Shown: positions 47,396 through 59,220 of the stretch, piece after piece | Layout of the letters: each line of letters begins with the position of its first letter | How positions within the stretch are numbered: the stretch's first letter is position 1 | Assembly (NCBI GenBank): GCA_021234155.1 | Contig: JAJEKV010000004.1 | Span: 6,452,109-6,516,108, forward strand | Direction: 5' to 3' | DNA from: Isoetes taiwanensis | Lineage: Eukaryota > Streptophyta > Lycopodiopsida > Isoetales > Isoetaceae | Length of the DNA stretch: 64,000 nt | Program-made: the position numbers and the translations under genes | Notes under the pieces: generated by a model | What the model was told of the DNA's origin: nothing | The model's database searches: none | What the model saw: the letters and a program-made list of their open reading frames with translations, nothing else

Positions 47396-47929
47396 TTATA
47401 GACCATTAATAAAAGCAGTAACTAAAAACAGAGTTGAGATGGTGATTTGTGCTTTTTGACATCTGCTCATGAATGTACTAAACCTTTCCTTGTACTGGTT
47501 CACACTTTCTCCTGCATGTATAGAAAAACCTTGCAATTCATTAACCAAATCTTGTGGAGCAGCTAACTTACCAAATCTATCCAGAAACTTCTTGACAAGT
47601 TCATCCCATGAGGTAGTACCCATCAACTTCTCATAGGTTAACCAAGCACCAGCTTCACTCTCATCTTTGAAACATTTTTCAAATTCTGAAAGCTTGCATC
47701 CTTTCTTGAAACCATAATCCCTGTAATAGTCTTCAAATAAGTGATTAGCACTCATACTGGAATCAAAGGTAGGCAAAGGAACAGGGACATTCAACTCAAA
47801 CTGGTATGGCATGTTCTGAAGTAAGCTAGCTGAGAAGCTTGAAGGCAATGGCCTTTCTCTGCAATGATCTGATACATCAATATCTTCCAATGGTTCTGAT
47901 TCTGCTGGAAATTTTTGCTTTGGAGCCAT
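47396..47929 (-). pseudogene. Element B gag N-terminal half
   Basis: Starts at ATG 47927-47929 (MAPKQKFPAESEPLEDIDVS). It ends at TAA 47396-47398, where element A has CAA (Gln). A small in-frame deletion removes about three residues before FEDYYRDYGF relative to element A. Confidence 0.88.
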
Positions 47930-47970
47930 GAGTTCTGAGATCCAGGAAGATCTCGGTAGAACCTCCAAGA

Positions 47971-49701
47971 TGTTGACCCTCAACCTGGCCTAGAGAGTCA
48001 AACACAAGAAGCCAACTTGAGTGTTCACTCAAGTTGGGGTTAGAACCTCCAGATCACTTAAGGTGATCAATCTACACAACAATTTTCCAAAGAAAAAGCT
48101 GAATCATAGAGTTTTCATACCTTTCCCAATTCTGGATTTTGGACTCCTTGCTCAAATCAACACAGATCTCGTATGCAGATTGATTTCCAAGGTCAGATGA
48201 CTGTGACTTACTCAGAAAAGTTGTAGGCAAGCAAAGGTAAAGATCTTGACCAAGTCTGAGTCTTGATCTGTGAGATATTCGATCTCAAAGTTGGGTCAAT
48301 TTTTGGTCAATATCAGTCAATGTAGCAAACAGAGCTCAGAGTTTTGTAACTTGAATTGTAAATTGAATTTTAAGGAAATTCCAAGACTAGGATGCTCTAT
48401 AGACTTCAAAGGTAAGGTGCATGCTGCCAAATCAAAATTTGAATCTCTAAAACTATTTTTTTGGCACTGTTTTGTGGATATCAGTATGGATTTGTATCAG
48501 ACAGAATGCAAAAAATGGCAACTCGAGTTTGAGATGGATTTTTTTTGAAATTTTTGTGCACACGGGTGCAAATAAGATGGGATATGAAGTGCAAATGGTC
48601 TTATGCAAGAAAAAATAGGGGAATTCTTTTCTGTAAAAATGTTTGTGATACAAGAATGCTAAAGGATCATGACAGTAGACTTTTTGAATACTTGACAATC
48701 AATTTTCATTGATATGAAGGTAATACAAGGTCAAAAAGGATCTTAGGAACATATATCAGTCAATAATGTAGCTTAGGAGGTCAATAATAATATCAAATCA
48801 ATAGTATCAGTCCAATCTTCTCAGATTAAACCGTGAAACACTCAGAAACTTCAAGAACGTCTTCAGATCATGCTCAGCATGTATCAATGTCGAGGTTTGA
48901 TGCGTCTGGGCCTTCAAAAATTCTCTGTGTCGATCACCCCAGTTATATTTTCAAATTTTTATGGATCCAGAATCTTAGGCCTTGATTATGGGTTCGTTTG
49001 GTAGCTAAGAGGCGGGAAGAGGAGATTCGGGAGGAATTTAAGGCAGAAACAGAGGCCCCTGGCCGATTCGAAGGAGTTTTCTAATTTTAGGGTTCGTGGA
49101 GGAAATCTCGCGAGCATCTTTCGAGTATATTTGGAGATTCCGGCCTTTTAAAAATTCAATTTTCAATGGTATAAGTGGGAAAATGAACCTTTGGTTTTTT
49201 TTGGGATCTCCTAGGAATCTTTGAGGATGCCCTCCAAAAGGTTGGGAGCATATATGGCCTTGCCACGTGGCATATGGCATCCTTATGGCATCTAGAATGA
49301 TACCTAGGTTATTCACCTAGTTATTTTCCAAAGGAAAAGGCAAAAAGTGGAATGGCATATGAAATAGAAGGGAATTTGTGATAGAATGAGAGTGGGGTTG
49401 AGGAATCAAGGCAAAAATGAGAGAGGGCATGGAGAAATGTAAAGGGGAATAATTTAGGGGCAAAAGATTCTAGATTACTATGGGGTCTTCCAAACTCTAG
49501 CTTCCAATCTTCAAAAAGGTATCTTCCAAACTTCTTACCCAAAACCTTATAAGCATCCTTTGACCTCAAATGGAGCATTTCTTATGAGAGTTGACCTCGA
49601 AGATAAAGATCCCTTGACCTTCACATCAATGTTGACTACCAAGTCTCCCTAACTTTAGCAACCAAACCAATCAATTAGTATGTTGCCCTTTGGGAGCAAC
49701 A
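47971..49701 (-). repeat. LTR3 (5' LTR of element B)
   Basis: 1731 bp, from TGTTGACCCTCAACCTGGCC to GGGAGCAACA. It is much closer to the solo LTR at 56368-58118 (inverted) than to LTR1 or LTR2, which indicates two LTR subfamilies. Confidence 0.88.
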
Positions 49702-49905
49702 ATGTTTATATGGTTTTAATGGTTATATATGGTTTATATGGTTATATGGTTATATGGTTTTAATGGTTATATATGGTTTATATGGTTATATGGTTTTAAT
49801 GGTTATATATGGTTATATGGTTTATATTTAATATAGTTACATGGTTTTATATGGTTTATATGGTTATATATGGTTTATATGGTTATATAGTTTTAATTAG
49901 TTGTA
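49702..49905. repeat. TATATGGTT-based minisatellite
   Basis: About 200 bp of tandem variants of GGTTATATATGGTTTATAT and GGTTATATGGTTTTAAT begins immediately at the LTR3 end. Confidence 0.85.
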
Positions 49906-52440
49906 AATTGACATTTTTGCCACTGACAAGTCCATGAAGGGAGCTTCAAGCTTATCTTCTCTGTCGTATCCACTTTCAGCAGTAGCTTTGACATGCGTTT
50001 GGACGGTATGCAAAAGAGAGCAAAAAATCAGTCATGGAGTTGGATATTATGTGTTTACTTACAACATGGCCTTAATCATGTTACCATCATTTTCCACGAC
50101 AAAAGTCTTATTTGGTTGCCACATAAGATGCACCAACATTTTTGGATTTCCATGGGCACTTTTAAAACCTGTCTTAGTTTGCTTGTGTACAACCCCCAGA
50201 ATAAAAAAGACTGGCAATCAAAGCTGTTGTGTTTCCATCATTTATTCCCTAAGTCATGCTCACAAGTTGAATCCAAAGAGCCACAATTTATTATGGTCGA
50301 GCAAGTATCTTAACCTTGTTCTCATCATTTTCACTTTTGGGTCAGATCAGCTCCAAATACAAGTAAAGGACCTGTAGACTGCCAAAATTTTAGAACCTTG
50401 GAACTTTACATATCCCAAGCATTGACCTTCATTCTTCTCCTTGTACATAGATCAAAGCCAATTATCACCTTGTCAACATCAACTAGATCAATGACATCTT
50501 CATTTAAGGAAATACCTTCAACGTTGTATGTGCAAACAATCATGTAACATATATAAGCTTCCCTTCTGAGTAAGTTATCTCCTCCCTCTATCTATATATC
50601 CAATTCTCTGACTGAATACCAACCATTAAGATGTCGCGTATGCACCTGTGAAGTTGAGTTGATTCTGTGTAACAATGTAATACATGTCGCACTCTGCTTG
50701 AAACACATAACTTATCGCTTTATAGATCTGGCATATTTCTCATTCCAAAGCATGTTATAGAGCTTTTCGCAGATCGATGCAGAGATATGATCTCTGCAAA
50801 TATTTTAGCTATAAATTGGTGTTGCTAATCAATGGATCATTATTGAAGCTAGTAATACTTACCTCTGATTGCAACTCAGACAACCCAAACGGCTTGAACA
50901 CCAGAACCAGACGAATCGGTAACTTCATAACCAGAAGATCACAAGCAGGTGAATCGGCCAGCAGGTAGAATCTGCAACAACTTCTTGAAACCCCAACGCA
51001 AAAGGATTCGATGTTTGCATGCTTTTTTTGGCCCTTTGAAAAAATAATTAATACAAAAAAGACTATGGTTCAGAGCACATGTAGACAAATTTAATCACGA
51101 TCGTACAATTAAAAAAATCAATGGCCAAGAAAAGGTGCACTGTAGAAATACTATTTAGTACACATAGATGAATACGACCACCAAATCATAGAAAACCCTT
51201 AGTAGAAAACGTACAAAAAATAAAAAGGAAAACCCTTGTTATTATGCTAGATATTATAACAAGAAAGAAGAAAAAATCTTCTCTAATGGCAAGCCTTCTA
51301 GTGTGCCTTTTTACTACCTTTTTCTTTATCTATACCTGCCTATACCCACCTTTGCCCCAAGCTTGTCCTACTGCTAGTTATTTGTTTGTTTGTTTGTTTT
51401 TTAAAATCTAAGTGCTCTTGCAATATACCAATAAATAGGGACACAACATTTATTTCTTAATAGAGGGCAAGCTAATAAGCATCTCCTCGATATGATGCAA
51501 AGACAACCACAAAATCTATATAGACCTTTAATCCATCCTTTAATATATATATTTTTAATTTGAATATTATTTTATAAATGTACATGCTTTCCTCTACATT
51601 TTAGCCTAATCAAATGCAAAACCACATCCAATGTCTAAAACTGCCTAAGCCTTCTGTTGCGCCTTTTTGCCACTTTTTTTTGCACACTACCGGACCTACA
51701 ACCTTTTCTAAAATCCTAGCCTATTCTTCCAGTTCACTCAAATCTGAGGTGACATGAGTCTACACCGTTCGATCCCCCATTTTATAAATCAAGGGCTGAG
51801 AAAATTAGAAAATGGTCAAGAAAAGAGACATGAGATGGGCCATTTTTCTTCCTCTGGATCATCACGTACCTCCTCCTTCCTTTCCTTGCCTTGCAGATAG
51901 AATGGGTCGCGATTTCTTCTACTTTGGGCCTTATTGGTTCTCCAGTCTCCCACTTTCTTTTATTTCCTTTCGACCAGGTAATCGTAAATAAAAACACTTG
52001 AACTTATGCAATATCCCTTGATGTCGTTGAGACTATTTCTATCATGGGATTATTGTGTGGTCTTCGAAGTATCATACAGATGTGCTTGTGCCATTGTAGT
52101 CACGTGTAATATTTGACATTGTATATGATGGTTCTATTGAAACGAACAGGTAACCATAGAATTTAGATCATTTGCATAAGAGGATAGCCCTTCTCTCAGT
52201 GCAAAGTGCAACAAGGGGAAACTTGACGCTCTGCTTCCACACCCACGCATCATCTAACATTTGTTGCAACTATTAAAAGGAGGATATATACTATCCTTGA
52301 TTTGTTTATGTCTCAAGCTTGATTGTGCTAAACGGGTTTCCCTTTTTTTTTTCTTTTTTTTCTTAATAAGAAAGCCTAAGTAAGATAATTTCAAACTTTA
52401 GGCTTCAATAGCTTTAGCCGAGGTGGTAACCTATTCAATG
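49906..52440. other. No gene recognised
   Basis: AT-rich sequence without domain-bearing frames. It holds a short GTTTGTTT run near 51383. Frames of 106-147 codons near 49934-50377 overlap in different registers without a recognisable family. Confidence 0.4.
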
Positions 52441-52785
52441 ATATAGGGACCTTTTTCTTTTTTCCCCCTTTTTTTTTTGAAGGAAAGAAATTTTTGTATT
52501 AACAGATAGGAAGAATTATAACATATGGTCCCTCATAGACCAGATAGAGATTAAGCACATGGATCCCATATGGATCAAATTTCATATCCACAGCTTCAGT
52601 ACTAATATGCATTTCTCAACCTCTTCTCCTATCCAACTAGTACTACATGATCAGAACCAATCTTCCCAGCTAGATAGAGTACTATAGGAGCCAAGTACAA
52701 ACTTTCCTTAAGCTACAAATAAGTCTTGATAGCACCATAAAAAACCTCTTGCAAGTGTGAAGAAGAATAGAGAAAGAAATAAAGA

Positions 52786-53022
52786 TTAAGATGGGCAGCC
52801 TGCCACATTGTTCAAAGAAGCTGCATATGCTTCCAAAACTTGAACCAAACCTGCAGTTTCATCAACCTTTAAAAAACTGACACGGATGTATGATACCATA
52901 AGAAATGCTGCATTGTCGGGATATGAAACAGTTAGCCTGTAATTGGCTAGACAGCAAGCCGAGCCACCAGACTTCTCCTCTTCTGTACAACACAACAGCA
53001 GACTAGAAAGAAGCTCAAGCAT
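52786..53022 (-). pseudogene. Unidentified 3' exon or processed fragment
   Basis: The minus frame reads MLELLSSLLLCC, then SACCLANYRLTVSYPDNAAF and VDETAGLVQVLEAYAASLN, ending at TAA 52786. It looks like an alpha-helical repeat-type segment. A possible acceptor (CTCGCTCAG) sits just upstream and a stop closes the frame beyond it. Downstream on the same strand lie about 300 bases, then A-rich tracts near 52468 and 52350. It could be the last exon of a gene or a 5'-truncated retrocopy. I do not recognise the family. Confidence 0.35.
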
Positions 53023-53746
53023 CAGTACCTGAGCGAGCTCTCACTCGAATATTTGAGCATAACTAGTTAAGCATCAATACTTATACTGATCATGGGGTTC
53101 TTGGCATAGCAGTACCAAGAACCGAGTGCTTAAAATAATCTTTCTATCTGCAATACAACCTGTTTGTCCTAATGTCTGGCTCAAGATATGTAAGCATCAT
53201 CCTGCTCATAAATTTCCTAGCTCGGCATCTCTTGCAGTCCCATGTATAAGAAATGAACATGTAATTTTTTGATCAAGGTACTCTATTCTTTTTCAAAAAT
53301 TCTATTCCAGACCTTTTTGCTAGAAAGAAAGAGCAAGAGGAAGGGGAAAAGGAAGAAGCCAACAACTCAGAGGATCCGTTATTTGATGACCACCTTTAAA
53401 GGAACGAAATCAAATGAGAAAGCTGTGCAAAACCCCTCTAGCAGCAATTGGGCCTCTGATCTTCAAAAAGATTGGAGCAGTGTCGAAGGAAGAGGGAGAA
53501 GGGCGGCCTTCTCTCTCTGCTGCCGCCCTAGTTCCAGGCGCCAAGAAATGCGACGTTAGACATCTCTGTTCTCTGGTGGTTTTTTTGTACTCCGCTGTAG
53601 AAGGACCTAATATGGATAAATAAACCGATAAGGGATAAATAACCCTTAGGAAGTCACCATTAAAATAATGAGTATAAATCAAAATGTAGAACAATTATGG
53701 TGTTATATTGTACATTATTTTTTGTTCTTTTAAAAAAAAACTGGCA

Positions 53747-53830
53747 TTAAGGATAAGAGATAAGATAAGATGAATTTTTACGTCCACGGGAACCCAACGG
53801 GTTATGGGACGGCACATGCAAGGGCAATCT
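53747..53830 (-). mobile_element. LINE 3' end fragment with (GATAA) tail
   Basis: AAGAGATAAGATAAGATG, then ATTTTTACGTCCACGG and GGTTATGGGAC, parallel the LINE end at 9906-9960 (ATTTTTTATCGTCCACGG, GGCCTATGGGAC). It has the same orientation but a different pentamer tail. The similarity is short, so the element boundary to the right is unknown. Confidence 0.55.
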
Positions 53831-54106
53831 GCATTAGCATGCAAGCAAAGCACTAGGGTGCAGGCCGAATGTGGCAGTCAGCCGATGTTTAATGCATGCT
53901 TGAGGCAAGTAGATGGTAGTATACCATCATTAAGGTAAAGTCGTCTTCCCTTTCCTTAAGTTCTTGTCTTAACGCCAATAGTTAAGGACAAGCAAAGCAG
54001 GATCTATAAGAATCCGAATGCAAAAATCGGGGCATTATACTGGCAGGTGAGTAGCCAGACTTTAAGACTAAGGTATGCTCCCAAGCCATAACCTTATAAC
54101 AAAAGA

Positions 54107-54340
54107 ATGGGATATTTTTTCGACCTGTCTGATAAGGCTAGTTCAGAGGAAGATAAACCAGCTTACGAGATGGACAGGGAAACATTGTGGTGCAGCAACA
54201 CAACAAGATTTGAAGCACTAAGAATGGATAGAAGAGGCATTTTTAGAGGATACGACTCAAGGAGGGGTTATAATGATGGCTATAATGCCAAAAGGGGTGG
54301 TGGCTTCAACAAAAGGGCCGCCGTTTCTTACAGAGGGTAA
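54107..54340 (+). CDS. Unrecognised small frame, Arg/Gly/Tyr-rich C-terminus
   Basis: 77 codons from ATG 54107: MGYFFDLSDKASSEEDKPAY ... RGIFRGYDSRRGYNDGYNAK, RGGGFNKRAAVSYRG, TAA 54338-54340. The C-terminus resembles RGG/YG-rich RNA-binding tails, but it is short and may be a piece of a larger exon or of a retroelement nucleic-acid-binding region. No upstream promoter or splice signals are convincing. Confidence 0.25.
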   Translation: MGYFFDLSDKASSEEDKPAYEMDRETLWCSNTTRFEALRMDRRGIFRGYDSRRGYNDGYNAKRGGGFNKRAAVSYRG

Positions 54341-55869
54341 GCAGAACAGTTTGTTCCAGAAACCTAGCTGAATGCGAATGTATCTTCAAAAGATGAAGAT
54401 ATACAGGTGTTTTCTAAAGTTAACTAATAAAGCACAGACTAGTTAATCCAGCACGGAATATGGCCAAGGATGATGAGACCTTGAGCAGAAAGATGGATAT
54501 AATATGTTTCTAAAGGAAATAGAAGTCTGGCAAATAAGAGATATAAAATCTGAAAGGTCTAAGCAGATCATTAAAACATTGTGGTAAGGGAAGTTGTTTC
54601 CTTATAAACAATAAAAATTTATGATTATGAATAAGAGACAGTCCAATAGTGGATAATCAAGTCATAAAAACGTCTTAGAATAAAATACGTATCTGTATGG
54701 AATGATTTTTATATATTAGAATGGACTAATAGATGTTCACATTCTTGTTAAGAGTAATTACTAATCTCAAGGGCAAAAAGAGTACATCGGGTAAAGGGCG
54801 ATAAGCCAAGAAAAAACCAAGTACCTTTTGGCCCTTGCACCATTATCGGGATTATTGCTAATATGTGTATTGTTTGCCTGTAGGTACATGGTTTTTCTTT
54901 TCCCATTGTACTGTTTTTTGTTGTTATGAAGTGTTTTAGCTCTTAAGGATATGTGGATCTACTTCAAAAACTCAAAGAAGTTTGGAAGGCATTCAGATGC
55001 AGTACATGCTGATACTTGGAAGCGGTTATAGCATCTTAATGATGCATAGAACCTCTGTTAAATATATGGTATTTGTGTTCAGTTTTTGAATTAGTTATAC
55101 TCTAAAATACAGGCAAATCTTTAATACATAAGTAAGGGTTTGAGGCTGATATACTTTGGAACAAGGTAACTGATTAATATAGACCAGCTTATCGATTTTG
55201 TAGATTGCTGTTGTGAATTACTTTGCTTGGGAAAACATGGCAAATATCTCTGTCTTTGGTTGTCAAACTTTATAGCTATGAAATACATGAATTTATTAAC
55301 TTCCCAACTTCTGAAGTAAACTACCAGGCATATGCTATAAAAATGTAAAACCTAGTGGCTCAGATTGCATAAAGCTATCCATAGGATTGGAACCTAGTCA
55401 AGAAAATATGAGATATTAAATATGTAGCAAAAAACATACAATAAAGTTTGGAAATAATATGGATAGTGCAAATGGGTGACATGCAGTCCATAATAATAGT
55501 GGCATGCATACTGGTAGACAAGTGATCTTCTTTCCCATGATTAAAAAAAATGGTTTCTTTCTTTTTTTTTTAAAGAGAAGTTTATGTACAAACAGATTTA
55601 GTTTAAAGTCATGTGACTTCTTCAACCATAGTAGGAAGCAACGTCTTTAACTGGCTCGTTATTGTACTAATGATAAAACTATCAAAGGATTCACTAAGGT
55701 AGTGTGTTTAGCTAGTAGAGTTGTTGCTTGGACTAGCTGTTTCCGGGTTTTTTTAGACATTTCATTGCATTGGTCTTATCAATGCGGCATCCTATCTGTT
55801 GATGTTATTGTGAGCAATACTATGCAAAATATTAAAAGTTTTTTTAATAAATCTGATTATTATTCCAGG
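54341..55869. other. No gene recognised
   Basis: AT-rich; no domains on either strand. Confidence 0.4.
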
Positions 55870-55932
55870 AGGATGCAGATACTCAAACCAATGTGGAGTT
55901 CATGCCACTAGTCTGGAATAGAGACCCCGGAC

Positions 55933-56362
55933 TGTTACGGCTTAATGCCGGCTCGAGGGAGCGGCTCAGACTCAACGAATTTAGACTTAGTTTTTGTGAA
56001 TCTAGAAAATAAGTTATATGAATCCCTCATGGGGTAAAGAATTTACAAATTAAGCTAAGGAAACCTTATGTTTTGAATATTAAATGGCTGATAAGGGGGC
56101 GTCGATCTGTTAGCGCGAAGCCTGTATCAGAGCAACGCAGCTTGCCGGACCTGCTGAAAAAGGGTTGATCAATCACAAAAAAAGGCCGACTCCTCTCTAT
56201 TCATAGTCGATTTGCTATTATCTACTCCTATCTACCAATTTCCAGCTATTCATAGCCAAAAAGGGAAGACTCCAAAAAAGGCCGATCTCTTCCCTTATAA
56301 ATAATCGTTGCTTCTATCTTAAGCAGGGGAACCTTGTCTGAACCATTCTGAAGCCCTGTGTC
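55933..56362 (+). repeat. Chromovirus 5' LTR, first segment
   Basis: Starts TGTTACGGCTTAATGCCGGC and matches 60168-60594. The LTR resumes at 58119 after the solo LTR and ends ...GTTCGTATCA at 58301. Combined length without the insert is about 610 bp, close to the 624 bp of the 3' LTR. Confidence 0.85.
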
Positions 56363-56367
56363 TCTGC

Positions 56368-58118
56368 TGTTGCCCCCAAAGGGCAACATACTAATTGATT
56401 GGTTTGTTTGCTAAAGATAGGGAGACTTGGTAGTCAACATTGTTGTGAAGGTCAAGGGATCTTTATCCTCAAGGTCAACTCTCATAAGAAATGCTCCATT
56501 TGAGGTCAAAGGATGCTTATAAGGTTTTGGGTAAGAAGTTTGGAAGATACCTTTTTTGAAGATTGGAAGCTAGAGTTTGGAAGACCCCATGGTAAACTAG
56601 AATCTTTTGCTCCTAAATTATTCCTCTTTACATTTCTCCATGCCCCCTCTCATTTTTGCCTTGATGCCTCAACCACACTCTCATTCTATCACAAATTCCT
56701 TTCTATTTCATATGCCTCTCCACTTTTTGCCTTTTCCTTTGAAAAATAAATTCTATGTCAAAACCCTAGGTGAATAACCTAGGTATCACTCTAGATGCCA
56801 TAAAGATGCCATATGCCACGTGGCAAGGCCAGATATGCTCCCAAACTTTTGGAGGGCATCCTCAAAGATTCCTAGGAGATCCCAAAAAACCAAAGGGTCA
56901 TTTTTCCCACTTACACCATTGAAAATTTAATTTTTAAAAGGCCGGAATCTCCAAAAATACTCGAAAGATGCTCGCGAGATTCCCTCCACGAACCCTAAAA
57001 TTAGAAAACTCCTTCGAATCGGCCAGAACCTCTGTTTTACGCCTTAAATTCCTCCCCCGATCTTCTCTTCCCGCCTCTTAGCTACCAAACAAACCCATAA
57101 TCAAAGCCTAAGATTCGGATCCATAAAAATTTGAAAATATAACCGGGGTGATCGACCTGAGAATTTTTGAAGGCCCGTGACGCATCAAACCTCGACATTG
57201 ATACATGCTTTGAGCATGATCCAAGACGTTCTTGAAGTTTCGAGTGTTCCCACAGTTCAATCTGAGAAGATTGGACTGATACTATTGATTTGATATTATT
57301 ATTGACCTCCTAAGCTACATTATTGACTGATATATGTTCCTAAGATCCTTATTCACCTTGTATTACCTTCATATCAATGAAAATTGATTGCCAAGTATTC
57401 AAAAGGTCTACTGTCATGATCCTTTAGCATTCTTGTATCACAAACATTTTTACAGAAAAGAATTCTCCTACTTTTTCTTGCATTAAACCATTTGCACTTC
57501 ATATCCCATCTTATTTGCACCTGTGTGCACAAAAAAATTTCAAAAAAATCCATCTCAAACTCGAAGTTACCATTTTTGCATTACATGCGATACAAATCCG
57601 TGACTGATATCTACAAAACAGTGCCAAAAAAAATAGTTTTAGAGATTCAAATTTTGATTTGGCAGCATGCACCTTACCTTTGAAGTCTATAGAGCATCCT
57701 AGTCTTGAAATTTCCTTAAAATTCAATTTACAACTCAAGTTACAAAACTCTGAGTTCTGTTTGCTACATTGACTGGTATTGACCAAAAATTGACCCAACT
57801 TTGAGATCAAATATCTCACAGATCAAGACTCAGACGTGGTCAAGATCTTTACCTTTGCTTGCCTACAACTTTTCTGAGTAAGTCACAGTCATCTGACCTT
57901 GGAAATCAATCTGCATACGAGATCAGTGTTGATTTGAGCAAGGAGTCCAAAATCCAGAATTGGGAAAGGTATGAAAACTCTATGATTCAGCTTTTTCTTT
58001 GGAAAATTCTTGTGTAGATTGATCACCTTAAGTGATCTGGAGGTTCTAACCCCAACTTGAGTGAACATTCAAGTTGGCTTCTTGTGTTTGACTCTCTAAG
58101 CCAGGTTGAGGGTCAACA
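56368..58118 (+). mobile_element. Solo LTR of the Tat-like family
   Basis: 1751 bp, starting TGTTGCCCCCAAAGGGCAAC and ending CCAGGTTGAGGGTCAACA. Flanked by a perfect 5-bp duplication TCTGC (56363-56367, 58119-58123). The uninterrupted sequence GTGTCTCTGCCTACTGCTGG exists in the sister LTR near 60597, proving the insertion point. Its closest relative in the window is LTR3, in inverted orientation. Confidence 0.95.
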
Positions 58119-58305
58119 TCTGCCTACTGCTGGATCCAATCTTGATTTATTGTTGTGGAATTGTTTAGTTGTCGAGTTAGCAAGATAATGGATTCTTCTG
58201 GGACCTCAGCCCGGTTGGGAGGCAAACCTTCTCCTAAAGATTGGAGAGACTATTTGAGTTTCTGTTGTTAGTATTTCTGAGCTTTTTTTGTGTTCGTATC
58301 AACTT

Positions 58306-58317
58306 TGGTATCAGAGC
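58306..58317 (+). other. Primer-binding site, initiator tRNA-Met
   Basis: TGGTATCAGAGC, complementary to the 3' end of plant initiator methionine tRNA, begins four bases after the LTR end. This is the usual chromovirus primer. Confidence 0.9.
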
Positions 58318-58341
58318 AAGCCTTTCCTAGAATCTGTGCCG

Positions 58342-59220
58342 ATGGCCCATCGTTTCAATATCCCTGAAATCCAGTATCAGCAGGCATTAAGAACTGCTGA
58401 TTTCATAGCAAAAGAAATTGCTAGTCAGATAGCATTGCCACCACCCACATCTCCAGAGGGTTACCAGCACAAAGTTGAGCAGATAGATCTACTTTATGGG
58501 TTTTTACCCAGTGATGTTCAGCAGCCTCCATTATAGAGATCCCCCACCTGCTAATCCACCACCACCTGAAAATTTGCCACCCATAAATCCACCATCAGTT
58601 AACGCCAATCCAAATCCTATGATTGCTGCAGAAACTGACTTTCAAAATAAGAAGAACAAGGATCCTAAATGGTTAGAAAAAGTGGATTTGCCATACTTTG
58701 GTAGCGAAGTAGCTGTTAAGCAGATGCAGATGATAAGTTTTCTGGGAATTTGGGAGAAGTTGTTTGAGAGAGTTAACACGACTGAACAAGAGAAACTGCA
58801 AGCCATGGACACTTATCGGGATGAACAAGCACAAGTTTGGTGGCAAGGCTGTAGAATAATGCAACCTGAGGTTAACTCATGGACAATACTCCATAGTGCA
58901 TTCAGAGCCCATTACTTGCCTGCAAATCATCATAGAATTACAAAAGGAGTGGGATCTTGTTAAACAGGATGACGGAGAAACTGTGGCTGATTATTATATA
59001 AAATTTAGTCATTTGGGTTCACAAGTTAGAAACTTGAGTGAAAGTGAGTTTTTAAGAAAGTTTGTAAATGGTTTAAGGGGAAAAATATTTGCAGAGCTAG
59101 ATCTTATTGAACCAGTTAATATGGAAGATGCAATTAAGAAAGCAGGAGCTGCAGAACGGAAGTTAAATCCCAAGACCCGCAAACTAGTTATTTGGGAAGG
59201 AGCGCCTTCTCGGGAACTCC
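58342..59220 (+). pseudogene. Chromovirus gag, two frameshifts
   Basis: ATG 58342 opens MAHRFNIPEIQYQQALRTAD. A shift follows near 58530 into a proline-rich linker (PPPANPPPPENLPPINPP). The capsid core reads DEQAQVWWQGCRIMQ, and after a second shift near 58950 reads LQKEWDLVKQDDGETVADYY, FSHLGSQVRNL, EFLRKFVNGLRGKIFAEL and AIKKAGAAERKL. The W-W-x-x..., ETV-x-x-YY and FVNGL blocks are the Ty3/gypsy Gag signature. The zinc knuckle is missing because the deletion begins at about 59210. Confidence 0.85.

Larger units (their letters stand above)
40502..49701 (-). mobile_element. Tat-like Ty3/gypsy element B (LTR2-INT2-LTR3)
   Basis: The internal region 42470-47970 is a diverged relative of element A with the same order: gag, protease, RNase H, RT, RNase H remnant, integrase. 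It is more decayed, with at least six frame breaks. Its upstream LTR3 is only loosely similar to LTR2, so the two LTRs bounding INT2 are not an insertion pair. The array therefore arose by recombination and not by one simple insertion. Confidence 0.88.

Noticed and set aside
53310-53398. Short frame ...RKKEQEEGEKEEANNSED...DDHL as a terminal exon
   Set aside because: About 29 low-complexity acidic residues after a plausible acceptor; no partner exon and no recognisable family.
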